Shown: piece by piece, positions 54,136-64,000 of the stretch
How positions within the stretch are numbered: the first letter of the stretch is position 1
How the letters are laid out: every line of letters begins with the position of its first letter
From: Achatina immaculata
Lineage: Eukaryota > Mollusca > Gastropoda > Stylommatophora > Achatinidae
DNA: 64,000 nucleotides
NCBI GenBank assembly: GCA_009760885.1
Contig: CM019713.1
Location: forward strand, 10,677,274 to 10,741,273
Reading direction: 5' to 3'
Position numbers and translations under genes: made by a program
The notes under the pieces: model-generated
The model's input: the letters and a program-made list of their open reading frames with translations, nothing else
What the model was told of the DNA's origin: nothing
The model's database searches: none

Positions 54136-54889
54136 ACAATATAACCAGTCCATGCCAGTCCAGCGTTGGTCTTCATTGATTTTCACAACCATCTGTCCTT
54201 TGCTCTTTCTATAAACTGTGTTTTGGACTGTGCTCTGTGCTTCTCTTTTAGTCTGCTGAGTTTCTAGTTTCTTTGTCTTCCTTTGTCTTTTTTCCCTCCA
54301 GTTTGCCTCTTCTTAAAACATGTAATAGAAATCTAGACTGCCGCATTCTGAATTTTGCCACAACTTCTCTCTTTGGCTCGGCCTCTCTCTCTCTCTTATA
54401 TAGTGGCAGCTAAGAGCCAAAGTAACCAGAAGCCTCTTCAGAAACAAGCAACTGTACTTGCAATATGCTGTACTGATATGGTTTAATCTGTTTATAATGA
54501 ACTGAAGCAGTGAGTTTTTAAAAAATAATAAAATAAATACAAGCAAATACAAAGAATTCTGGAAGAATCTCTTTTTTTGTGACCAAGTGCTTCTATGTAT
54601 TTTTTTTTTCTGACAGTGACAATGATGATATTCTTGGTGACAGGGGGATAGCTGTCAAAGCATTCATGACTTCCCAGAATCTGAAAGAGATTGATGTATG
54701 TCCTCCCAGCACATACACACACTGGGCTGCTTGGCACTCTAGGATAATTGGGAGTATGTTGATTCTCACATCACTCTCCAGAATATTCCAGTACAGCTCT
54801 TTTACCTGTTTGAACTTTATGAAGGTGAGACAGGATCTCCATGGGCCATAATGTCACTTTTTCCCCTCCAATTAAAAATATTAAATAAA

Positions 54890-55112
54890 TTTAAAAGTAT
54901 CCCCAGCTAGATGTTAAAATCAATATCCCCAACTAAATGTTAAATTCAATTAAAATGTCCCCAGCTAAATGTTAAAATCAATTAAAATATCCCCTGCTAA
55001 ATGTTAACATCAATTAAAATATCCCCAACTACATGTTAACATCAATTAAAATATCCCCTGCTAAATGTTAACATCAATTAAAATATCCCCAACTAAATGT
55101 TAATATAAAGAA
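54890..55112. repeat. ~32-bp minisatellite
   Basis: About seven units of aatatccccaactaaatgttaaaatcaattaa, with alternating cagctaa/ctgctaa/caactaa variants. Confidence 0.93.
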
Positions 55113-55307
55113 GAAATGTCCAGCAAATAAATATCAACATAACAAAAATGTCAATAACTATGATACATTGAACAATACAATTAATTAAAAGAGGTTTCCA
55201 AATATCTTACAGAACAAGATTAATGGTTGTTAATATATTTATTGATTTTGTCGTAACAACCATACATTCATTATACAGAAATTCATCAAAGATAGATACA
55301 CATTGTT

Positions 55308-55388
55308 ATACACACTGTTAAAATTGTCTGTTATACATACTGTTAACACTGTCTGATATACACACTGTTAACACTGTCTGTTACTAAT
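55308..55388. repeat. ~24-bp tandem repeat
   Basis: Three units of cacactgttaacactgtctgttata. Confidence 0.88.
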
Positions 55389-55639
55389 GCAGCCAATAGC
55401 TATGATGGAGAATCAAAATTAAAGGAAAACTGAAAATTATCAGTAACCACAATGGATAAAAGCTGATGCATTACATGTTCGCAATGGCTGATGGGTAGCT
55501 CAAACACACACAGTGCAGTGCTCTGGCCCTAGTTAAGATGAGGTCAAATAAACATGGACACTACACACTATGGGACTGTATCATTGTGGAACAACATTGT
55601 AGTGAGATTTATTTTGGCAGAGAAATTCATCATAGAATT

Positions 55640-55792
55640 TGGCTCAGCATAGAAGTGAAACACCATGTTGGCTCGGCATAGAAGTGAAAACACCATCCTG
55701 GCTCAGCATGGAAGTTAAAACACCATGTTGGCTCAGCATGGAATTAAAACACCATGTTGGCTCAACATGGAAGTTAAAACACCATGACCCAA
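55640..55792. repeat. 30-bp minisatellite
   Basis: Five units of ttggctcagcatggaagttaaaacaccatg; the unit is a multiple of three, so long frames remain open on both strands, but no gene is supported. Confidence 0.93.
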
Positions 55793-55924
55793 CCAAAATT
55801 GTTGAATGTGAACAAAGGTTTAAAGTGTGAAGAACAAGTGCAACAAGGAACAAAATGCTAGGGAACAATACAAGTAGTTCATCAACCTGCAGAGAGATTA
55901 TGTGGAGAAGTGATATAAACCGTT

Positions 55925-56430
55925 CATTAGCTCATCATCATCATGTGCTGTCTTCAGAACGAAGGTTGGCTGTAATGAATCTCCAGTTTCCTTGCTCCCT
56001 CGCCTAGCTGTGTTCCATCCATTCTCTATGTTATCTTCCCATGTGCACCGCTGTGAAAAGGTGATTGAAAGGATAAAGTGAAGTTTAATCGGTATGTCCA
56101 GTAGTCTCTGTCAACCTCTTCCTCTTTTTCTCTTCCACCCTTCCCCCTAGTATGGTCTTCAGTATGTTGTTACGTCTTTTGATATGGTCAGAGTACTTTG
56201 TTTTCTTCACCCTTATTTCTCTGAGAAGTCCGCATTGCATTTGAAGCGGTTCTAAAACTTGTGGATTTTTTCTTCTCGTTCTTCATGTTATATGACCCAG
56301 TTTTCTGTAGAATCACATTTCTGCTCCATTAATCTTTCTCTCCATTTTTTAGCTTAGTGAGCAGGTTTATGCTCCATGCAGTAAAACAGAATAGATACAG
56401 CATTGTACAAATCTAATTCTGTTTTTTTAA
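55925..56430 (-). mobile_element. Old LINE remnants with an R6 fragment
   Basis: The left edge gctcatcatcatcatgtgctg resembles a reversed (GAT)n LINE tail. Further right, cttgatatggtcagagtactttgttttc and ctgtagaatcacatttctgctcc resemble a reversed RT C-terminal region. At 56045-56108 lies a 60-bp piece (cgctgtgaaaaggtgattgaaaggataaagtgaa...ccagtagtctc) that also occurs at 57650-57715. Confidence 0.5.
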
Positions 56431-56690
56431 TGGGCTGATCCCTGGCTTTGACTCTGACTTTTCCGATCCCCGGGTTTACGAGTTTTTTCACTCTTTTTCC
56501 CTTGTGTCAGATAATGAAACATACTAGTCCTCTTCAGCTGTTCTACATCTCCATACAGAATGTTGATGATTGAGGAGTTTGGTGGTATCAGGTTCTTCTG
56601 AAGGTCCTTCAATGCACTGCAGTCCAGCAGATGGTGTTTAACAGTTTCTTCTTCTTGTTAGTTGCAGTGCATGCAGTATGTGGTGTGTGG
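56430..56690 (-). mobile_element. LINE C-terminal tip
   Basis: The minus strand reads LKDLQKNLIPPNSSIINILY, then GDVEQLKRTSMFHYL. It resembles the last residues of RNase-H-bearing LINE polyproteins (short helices after the H-x-L-x-C motif). Tentative. 56691-57069 holds nothing else recognised. Confidence 0.45.
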
Positions 56691-57069
56691 TCAGCGGTCA
56701 CTCTGTGTAAGAGCTTACTGAGGGGCAGATCCCTGGATAACAGCACTGTCTTCATGGTGTTGAAATGTATGTTTTGCCATTCCTATAGTGAACAACATCC
56801 TCATCCACCTTACTGATCTGATGCCATATGATCACAGATGCCCATAGTTACCAGTATTTAAAGGCATGCTGCCTCTATTTTTTTTATCCTTCCTCATATA
56901 ATTTCACTCTTTAATCAAGTGCTTCTCAAAACAGCAAAAAACATTTTAGTGATGGTTTCAAACAAGACTATAACAAACCTATGGTTCTGAAAAACATACC
57001 AAAAGATCTGTTCACAATGGATCCAAAAAAATGTTAACAGTTCTAAAAAGAAAAAAGGCTCTAAGGACT

Positions 57070-58435
57070 GTTATAGCCGGAGGTGAGGTGGAGGATATGC
57101 TCTCCACTCCAGTCAAATGTCTCCAAGGCGTGCGTCTCGAATAGCCTCTGACAGTCAAGTCTAGCTCCTGGCCATCTTGTGGCAGAACTGTTCAAATTGA
57201 CAGGAGAAGGGGTGAAGGTGAATATCTGGCGCCTGAAAACCAGATGCTTCGGGTAGATGAGAGTTTTGTTTGGTAGCTCATCTGAGAGAAGGAAAACTCT
57301 GATTTAAAACCCTCTGCTGGTGAGATTCTTTAGCTGCCGTGCCTGGAGTGGGGCTCCTCCTGTCTAGTGAAGAAAGGTGCGAATGGGGTTGCCGTGCAGA
57401 GCCACCACGGAAAAGGTGAAAGAAAAGAATGTGAAGTAATCAGTAGTCTCGAGGTCAGGACTGCTCAAATCATGGCACCTCTGCTCTGGATTCAGCCATG
57501 TCCTATGTGCACCCATACTGGGCGGATTGCCTGAACCGGCTTAACTCAGGGGTTAAACTAAGACACTGCTGGTGAGAGTCTTCAACTGCTGCACGTGGGG
57601 TGAAACTCCTCCAGGCCAATGAAGAAATTGCGATTAGGGTTGAAGAGCTGCGCCGCTGTGAAAAGGTGATGGAAAGGATAAAGTGAATTTTAAACGGTAT
57701 GTCCAGTAGTCTCGCGACGAGAGCTACTCATACTATGGCACCTCTGCTCTAAAACCCGGCCACGTCCGATATATACCCACACTGGTGAAATATGCCTAAA
57801 CTGGCTTAATCCAGGGGTAAAACTTGATAACTACTCATGTCATGGTACCTCCGCTCTAGAGGTCGAACACCTCCTACACGCACCCATACTGGGATAATAT
57901 GCCTAAACCAGCTTAACCCAGGAGTGAAACCTACTAATGGCAAGGATTCATCCTCCTGGACAAAAGCTCCGTCCTGGTCACAACTAGAAAAGGTAGCGGC
58001 CAAGACCACAAAATGCTGAAGTCGGAGACACTGGACCAGTGCAGTCTAAATTGGCAACCACCTTTCACCCGATGGGGATATATGCGTATCCTAATCACGC
58101 TGAGGTTTTCTGGTGAGAAAGTCCAATGCTAGACTAGATGGGCAACCACCTCTCACTCAGAAAATACGCATATCCAAAACACGTTGAGGTTTTCCATTGA
58201 GAAAGTCCAGCTCAAGAAACAAAAACCACAGTGTCATGCAATCCCGCTTCTGCGACCCACCGAGAATACAGGCCCAAGCCCCGCAATACTCTGAAGCTCA
58301 TGTGGTCCTCTCGGGGACCACAGGACCAATCAAGGACCACAGGAGTAAATTCAGTAGGATCACGTGGCGATCTTGGTGGTAGAAGTGAACAAAGAAGAAG
58401 AGAAGAAGTAAAAGAAGAATGTTGCTAGTTTAACT
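57070..58435. repeat. Repeat family R6: GC-richer block with internal repeats
   Basis: 1.35 kb, clearly less AT-rich than the surroundings. A ~100-bp module (tggcacctctgctctagaaccc..ccacgtcc...cccatactgggataatatgcctaaaccggcttaacccaggggttaaac) recurs three or four times at about 57475, 57735 and 57840. A second module (ctgctggtgagattctt...tgaaactcctcc..tgaagaaa) occurs twice (57310 and 57565). It ends with (GAA)n-like aagaagaagagaagaag. No protein was recognised. Possibly a composite non-autonomous retroelement. Confidence 0.7.
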
Positions 58436-58472
58436 TGGTAATATATAGTTTTTTAAAAAGCAGCATTATATT

Positions 58473-58505
<33 letters not shown>

Positions 58506-59159
58506 TGCATATAACTTGCATTTATTAATTGGCTTTGTATGTTTGTTGATATGACATAAACTTAGTAACAGTCATACTGACAAAGGAAGCAGACTGTATG
58601 TGGATATATATTTTTCTTCTTATTATGCTCACAACCATCTGTATGGTGAACTTTGTGGTGCTGATACATGGGTAGATTCTGGAATGAATTTTGCCACAGT
58701 AGCCTGCGAAACCTACTCCTCTCGATTCTTACCTGCAATGTTGCCTTCAATGGGCATAAAGTGCTCACAGTACATCATTATCTCTTTTTCATCTTATCTC
58801 TGAATATTCAGCACTCAGTCCCACTTCATCACGAGGGAGATCATGGGAGAGAAAAATAAGAGAAATTGGAGGAAAAAAAAAAAAAAAAAGAAAAATCTTG
58901 GAGGGGGGGGGGGAGAGACCCCAAAAAACTGGCATCTGGTTAGACATCTGGACCATCAGCTCAGTAGACCTTACCGCTGAAACCATGAAAGGCTTCTAGA
59001 AACTACACAAAGATAGATAACCTTACAGTCTGCACATCTTTGTCCTAATCACACTGTTATTCAACATTTTTGACAAAATAATTGTTTTTCAGTTAATCAC
59101 TTCTTATCCACATTCAGTACTACCAAATGATAAAAAAAATATTTTTTTTAAGCGCTATC

Positions 59160-59455
59160 TGATACAGCTTCTAATTTATAACGCTCAGTATACTAATCTG
59201 GTGGTATCGGGTTCAAGTCCCAGCAGTGGGGATCTTTTCCTGGTACCACCATACCAAAAAAGGTCCCAGGTCCACCCAGCCTCTAAAAATGGGTACCAGA
59301 GAAATGTGGGAAGGTAAATGCGGCCAGGCATGATACTGACCACATCACAAGTGCCAATGGTCTTGGAAATACAAGCCTAACACCATATCCCCAATATCCT
59401 TTAATGACATGGAAACAGGGAATTTACCTTTACCTTTAACCTAATTTATAAGCCT
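59160..59455 (+). mobile_element. SINE family B, well-preserved copy
   Basis: Head with ctaatctggtggtatcgggttcaagtcccag (B box GGTTCAAGTCC). Then caccataccaaaaaaggtcccagg, the shared body (cacccagcctctaaaaatgggtacc, ggaaggtaaatgcggccagg, tgatactgaccacatcac, taacaccatatcccc), and a tttacctttacctttaacc end. It is the clearest reference copy for family B. 58436-59159 holds an (AT)n tract near 58480 and A/G runs only. Confidence 0.9.
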
Positions 59456-60899
59456 CACTTATAGAATATTTTTCTGGCTGTATAAACATACTTTAAAAAA
59501 AAAAACAGGGAATAAAGCTGAAAGTATTAATAGAACAAGCAAAAAATATGTCAAAATTAGCATGGCATTCATACACCGGGTATGCTAATAATGTCTACAC
59601 TGTTAAGGTTTTTACTAGATTTTGATAATCCAGCATCCAGTCTGGTGACCTTAAATTAACCACAGTCTTCACGCAATACAAAAGTACTCTTTTCACTACA
59701 TCAGTGAAGCCAAGTTCTGCTAAAGTTGTATTCCCCAACATTTTGTAGGTTACATATAACACAGTTTTCCAGTAATCTAACACTAACAAATTGTTAAATA
59801 TAACAATTTTCCAGTAATTTAACACACACATGCTGTAAAATATCAACACAATTTCTGAATAAAGCACTTAATTTTGGATACATTTATAAAATATTAAAGC
59901 AATTACACTTTTTTTTGGCAGTAGATAATATTTAGTAAACAAATCATAAATGTTCTCTCCTGAATAAATGCATTATAACATTGGCTATATCACAAATCAT
60001 CACTATTTTAACTGGTATGTGCAAACCATAAAGATTTTATGAAAGGAAACAAAATGATGGCTATCTGAACCATACATTCTATACAATTCTTAATCAAGGC
60101 ACTAAAATGGATGGTAAATTCTATATTCAGAGGTAGGCACTTGAAAAATACTCATAACAGTGCTTGTGGGTACAGATGGCCCTCCTTAGCATACCTTTTC
60201 ACTGAAGAGTGAGACGGAATGAAGAAATTAAGACTTGATACTGCATCCCTGGGCTATAATGTTGCAAAATATCACTAACAATATATTAACACAACTATAG
60301 TCTCCCAGGTACTGCTGTAGAACCAGTTTGGGTACATAAAACACTCATACAAATAAATTATATAAATTTCAAACATGTATAACCACACAAAAAGTATACA
60401 GGAAAAAAAGAGCATGTGAATGCAGTAACTCTTTAACAAGAAATAATTATATAGATTCTAAACATATACACACATTCTTTTCATATTTAGTAAAATACAA
60501 ATTCTTTTTTTTTTATAAAACTGTCTCTCGTGGTGAAGGTCTTTGCTTCAAACAAATCTGACTTGGATGAAGGCACTACAAAGCACTTGGCTCCTTCTCC
60601 AACTATGAAAAGAAAAGGTGGTCAGGAGCAAAGGCTGACCTCACTATCCTCCATTGTACAGACACTAACACACATCCCCTTGATGGCGCTACTGCATATT
60701 AAGGCTAGCTCTATCTTGCACAAACTTTAATGGAACATATATATATATATATATAAATATAAATATATAAAATGTGGAAGACACTTTCATTAAAGTTAAT
60801 ACTGTTATTCCTGTGATGGCTACAGTGGGTTTTATACACCTCTCTGCTGCACCATCTGCTAAATCAAAATACATTTATGTGACTGAATAAAATTTACAC

Positions 60900-61170
60900 T
60901 GTAAAATGGTAAGTTGGCATAGGAAATCTTTACAGATATGAAAAGCTTGGGAAATCCTAATAAATATGAAAGGCACTGGAAATCTTTATAAAAATAAAGG
61001 TCAAAGGAAATCCTTACAGATATGAAAAGCATGGGAAATCCTAATAAATATGAAAGGCACTGGAAATCTTCATAAATATGAAGAGCATGGAAAATCCTTA
61101 CAGATATGAAAAGCATGGGGAATGTTTATAAATATGAAAGGCATGGGAAATCCCTACAAATATGAAAGGC
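60900..61170. repeat. ~31-bp tandem repeat
   Basis: Eight or nine imperfect units of aaatatgaaaggcactggaaatctttata and gatatgaaaagcatgggaaatcctaataa. Confidence 0.9.
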
Positions 61171-62129
61171 ACAGAAAGAACCTAAAGATAACTATCAACA
61201 GATTTACAAACCTGTAACATCTGTAGTTATTGTGCTTCTCTTACTAACAGTATAAATGATCTCAGTCACATACTTAAAAAATAATTTAGTCTTAAAGAAC
61301 ACTCCTTGTATATTAAAAAAAAAAACCCAAAACAATCAGGTGCAAAATTTCTACCTTTCACACCCAAACATAAATTGTTTGAAAACCCACTTCTGGTATT
61401 GCTCATCATTAAACATGCATTACATTATGAATTACATACCAGACTAGATTAGCAGAGTGGAAAAAAAAAACAAAGTGATTCTCAATCCTGAATGCTTACA
61501 TAACATCAGCAGTGTATAGCAATAACACCAGCACCAATAACAAGTGTCAAATTTGTTGAAAGTCCTAAAACAAAGAAAGATAACTCCTCCCATATGTGGC
61601 ACTGAAACTTCACCAAGTCAGATGTTATCACTTCTGTATGTCCAACAATACTCCCTGTCATAACTCATTCAACATTAACATGGCAAAGGATGGGCCGCTG
61701 AACACATACATGACCCGAAAAGCCACACACTCCTGCAAGAACCCAACTGACAAGGCATCAATCAATCTAATCTGCAGATATAGCATTCACTCCTCAGGTT
61801 ACAGAGTAGACTCACAGCTTTCAGGAAAAAACATGCACAGCTAGTGCAAACCACACACAATGCTGCAAACACTGCAAAAGAAAAAGAAGAAAGTATGCAT
61901 CATCCATCACCTGACTGCCCTGCAGTAGAAGATATCTGCCTGCTAAATCCTTTCATCATCAGCACACCACAGACACATAACAAAACATGGCACTCAAATT
62001 TCACTATCCAGCATACGGGGGAACATGAAAACCAAGTAAACATACAGACTAAAATGTTAACATACTGAAACCTGCACCTTCTGGTTTTAAATTTCAACTT
62101 CAGTTTTATCAAAAATTTAACCTTTCTGT

Positions 62130-62335
62130 CACATCATCATCAGTTGCCGTACCGACTGCCGTTGGCTATTATGCTTGAGTACCTAATCCTTCATGCAGGA
62201 CATCAGCTCAGTTAGTAATCTCCTCTCACACTATCTCATCAGACTGTCCAGTATCATTTTTCTCGGTCTTCCCCTGGCTCTTCTTCCCTCTACTTTTCCT
62301 GTTGTTATAATATTTTCAAAGCCACCCCCTCTTCT
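62130..62335 (-). mobile_element. F3 LINE 3' end
   Basis: The plus strand reads catcatcatcagttgccgtaccgactgccgttggctattatg, then cctctcacactatctcatcagactgtccagtatc and ggtcttcccctggctcttcttccctc. This is the reverse complement of the F3 end at 51290-51450 with its (GAT)n tail. Confidence 0.85.
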
Positions 62336-62723
62336 TTCACCATCCACCATCTGCGACGCGCTGGGTTGGGGATGGTCACCCCAGCTTTACCCCAGAACTG
62401 TCACATACATTACATAAATCACACTACTGAAACCATAAACCTTGCACAATACACACCACTGATTACCACAAAAATTACATCACACCCCTGACAGCACATT
62501 ATATACAAACTTAAGTACTCTGCAGTTATTTTTCACTGCTTCAACTCTTAGACCAAGCTGACAAGGTTGCTTATGCTGACTGTTATCAAACTCTCTACAA
62601 GATGCAAGCCTTGAAATATTACATTTGAGTGGAAAAACATCAAGATCAAAGTCTCAGACTAAATTCACTAAACACATCCTCATACAGTGTAGGGGGGAAA
62701 AACAAATCTAACGGAGCCAAAAT

Positions 62724-62906
62724 TTATGGCTTCTGTGGGGATACTTGGACGGCATCCTTCGGCGTATCTGCCCTGAACTGGATCCCCTCATCCTCGTCAT
62801 CAAACAAGTGACTGTCATCCTCATCGCTGGCCTGGGGGGTTGAGGCTCGGGTTGATGATGGTGATGGCGGTGCCGAGGCCGGCTTCAACATCTTGAAATC
62901 TTTATC
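62724..62906 (-). CDS. C-terminal exon of an unrecognised protein
   Basis: 183 nt, acceptor TTTGTTCATCAG|GAT, phase 0, ending TAA at 62726-62724. It encodes 60 residues: DKDFKMLKPASAPPSPSSTR, ASTPQASDEDDSHLFDDEDE, then GIQFRADTPKDAVQVSPQKP. It is Ser/Pro-rich and then strongly acidic, probably disordered. The SPSSTR, STP and TPK sites could be phosphorylated by proline-directed or casein-type kinases (inference). Codon use and the clean acceptor make a real exon likely. The upstream exons lie beyond the right edge or in 62907-64000, where I could not identify any. Family not recognised. Confidence 0.75.
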   Translation of the reverse strand, partial: DKDFKMLKPASAPPSPSSTRASTPQASDEDDSHLFDDEDEGIQFRADTPKDAVQVSPQKP

Positions 62907-63244
62907 CTGATGAACAAAATGAAAGTCAATCAGAGCACGAGCAAACCAGCCACAGGCCGGTGTACAAAACAAACACTGCCTACATTAATGTGCTGCCCTC
63001 ATGTGGGCTGTTCTTTGTAAATGCTGCTCTCTCTTGACAGCCAATCTGAAACATGTCTCACTGTCTGTCCATCATGCTTGCCTCAGTGAATGTGGTGTTT
63101 TCAGTGTCAGAAACATCAAACAGTGCACTATCTCCTCAACCATTCCCTTTCTCATTCCCAGGAACCACACTATCCATTACTGTTCACTCTAGGCTGTCAC
63201 ATCCTTTAATATGAGCAAAATGAAATGTCTTTCTTTTCTACACG

Positions 63245-63540
63245 GAGCCAGGAAGTCAGTTTTTATCTGATCCAGTTCTTCTGGAAATAGCAGAAATGCA
63301 GATGAAGCCACTGACACCAACTATTGAGGAAAGACACTGGCAATGGTTGGGACATATGCTCTGGATGACTGATCAAAAATAACACTGTGATGAACATCAC
63401 AGGGGAACAGGAGTTGGGACAGACCAAAGGAGACATGGAGAAGAACAAAAGACAACAAAGAGCGGAATAAAAGAAAAAAAAAGCCAAAGGACAGGCAGTT
63501 ATGGAAACAACTGCATGTGCTTTGAGCACTTACGCTTCAG
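63245..63540 (+). mobile_element. F2 LINE C-terminal fragment
   Basis: gaaatagcagaaatgcagatgaagccactgacaccaactattgaggaaagacactgg and acatcacaggggaacagg...gagacatggagaagaac match the F2 copies at 6975-7290 and 51590-51870. Decayed. The remaining right flank (63541-64000) shows no recognised feature. Confidence 0.75.
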
Positions 63541-64000
63541 TGAGAGTTCTTCTACTAACAAATGTTCTAATATCATCCATTACAGTGCCTACTTAATGTG
63601 TAATTTATGATGCAAAGCCCTAGATAAAGAACATTTTTAGTGTAAGAACTCTTCAAGCTCACAGGAGAAAAAAACTACCAATGCCAGAACCAGTTAGCCA
63701 AACCAGCCAAGGTCTTATTCTATCTCGTGTAAAAACAGGCCAATGTATTTATTCAGCCAGGGCAACAAAGACTGGATCAATGTATTCCTTAGGGGCTGTG
63801 CAGACTGCCATGACATTTGCTTACAGGATACACTATGAGAGTAAACGAAAACCACCATAGTCTGTCCCCTATCCAACTCAAAGCCTGTGTTCCAAAATAT
63901 TTACAGCAATGGCAGCACAAGGACAAAAAAAAAAAAACCATGAAGTAAAAGTCTGGATGCATGTTTCTTTTTTTGTATTCTCAAAGAAAATATGAATGTT

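Larger units (their letters stand above)
59456..62723 (-). other. Probable 3' UTR and flank of the 62.7-kb gene
   Basis: AT-rich, low-repeat sequence downstream (minus direction) of the stop codon at 62724-62726. No coding exon was recognised. It contains the tandem array at 60900-61170 and an F3 LINE end at 62130-62335. The extent of the transcript is unknown. Confidence 0.35.

Overview
This is a eukaryotic (animal) genomic window: intron-rich, AT-rich and full of repeats. The gene content (a YIPF3 orthologue and an endosomal Qa-syntaxin), the tRNA-derived SINEs with GGTTCAAGTCC-type B boxes, several degraded LINE families, mariner/Tc1/pogo/piggyBac-type DNA elements and many minisatellites suggest an invertebrate, most likely a lophotrochozoan such as a mollusc. 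The phylum is an inference.

Three protein-coding loci are supported. (1) YIPF3, plus strand, 1920-15421. This is the 3' part of a gene for a five-pass Golgi membrane protein; its 5' exons lie left of the window. The first exon seen sits inside a 1.58-kb near-identical tandem duplication. Two downstream exons each appear to lack one base. (2) A complete syntaxin-7/12-like gene, minus strand, nine coding exons from 50512 down to 32012, 272 codons. Every splice phase agrees and there is no frameshift; a promoter candidate lies near 52.6-52.7 kb. (3) The last coding exon (62724-62906, minus) of an unrecognised protein with an acidic, Ser/Pro-rich C-terminus; its 3' UTR probably runs left.

Layout. 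1-4 kb: minisatellite, then the tandem duplication carrying the YIPF3 exon. 4-15.4 kb: YIPF3 exons separated by LINE, SINE-like and MITE insertions. 15.5-32 kb: gene-poor repeat region between the convergent 3' ends of YIPF3 and the syntaxin. 32-50.5 kb: syntaxin gene, whose introns hold minisatellites (33.3-33.8 and 34.1-36.0 kb), a mariner (40.3-41.6 kb), a Tc1 element (42.3-43.7 kb), a pogo-like MITE and LINE debris. 50.5-59.5 kb: upstream repeat-rich DNA. 59.5-64 kb: the end of the third gene and its flank.

YIPF3 and syntaxin-7/12 both belong to the secretory/endosomal membrane system, but nothing here shows that they are functionally linked. I saw no bacterial operons, CRISPR arrays, rRNA genes, functional tRNA genes or retroviral genes. 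I did not find a convincing undescribed multi-gene system. The most interesting signals are the damaged and duplicated YIPF3 locus, two SINE families with different tRNA heads sharing one body, and mobile elements repeatedly landing in tandem arrays.
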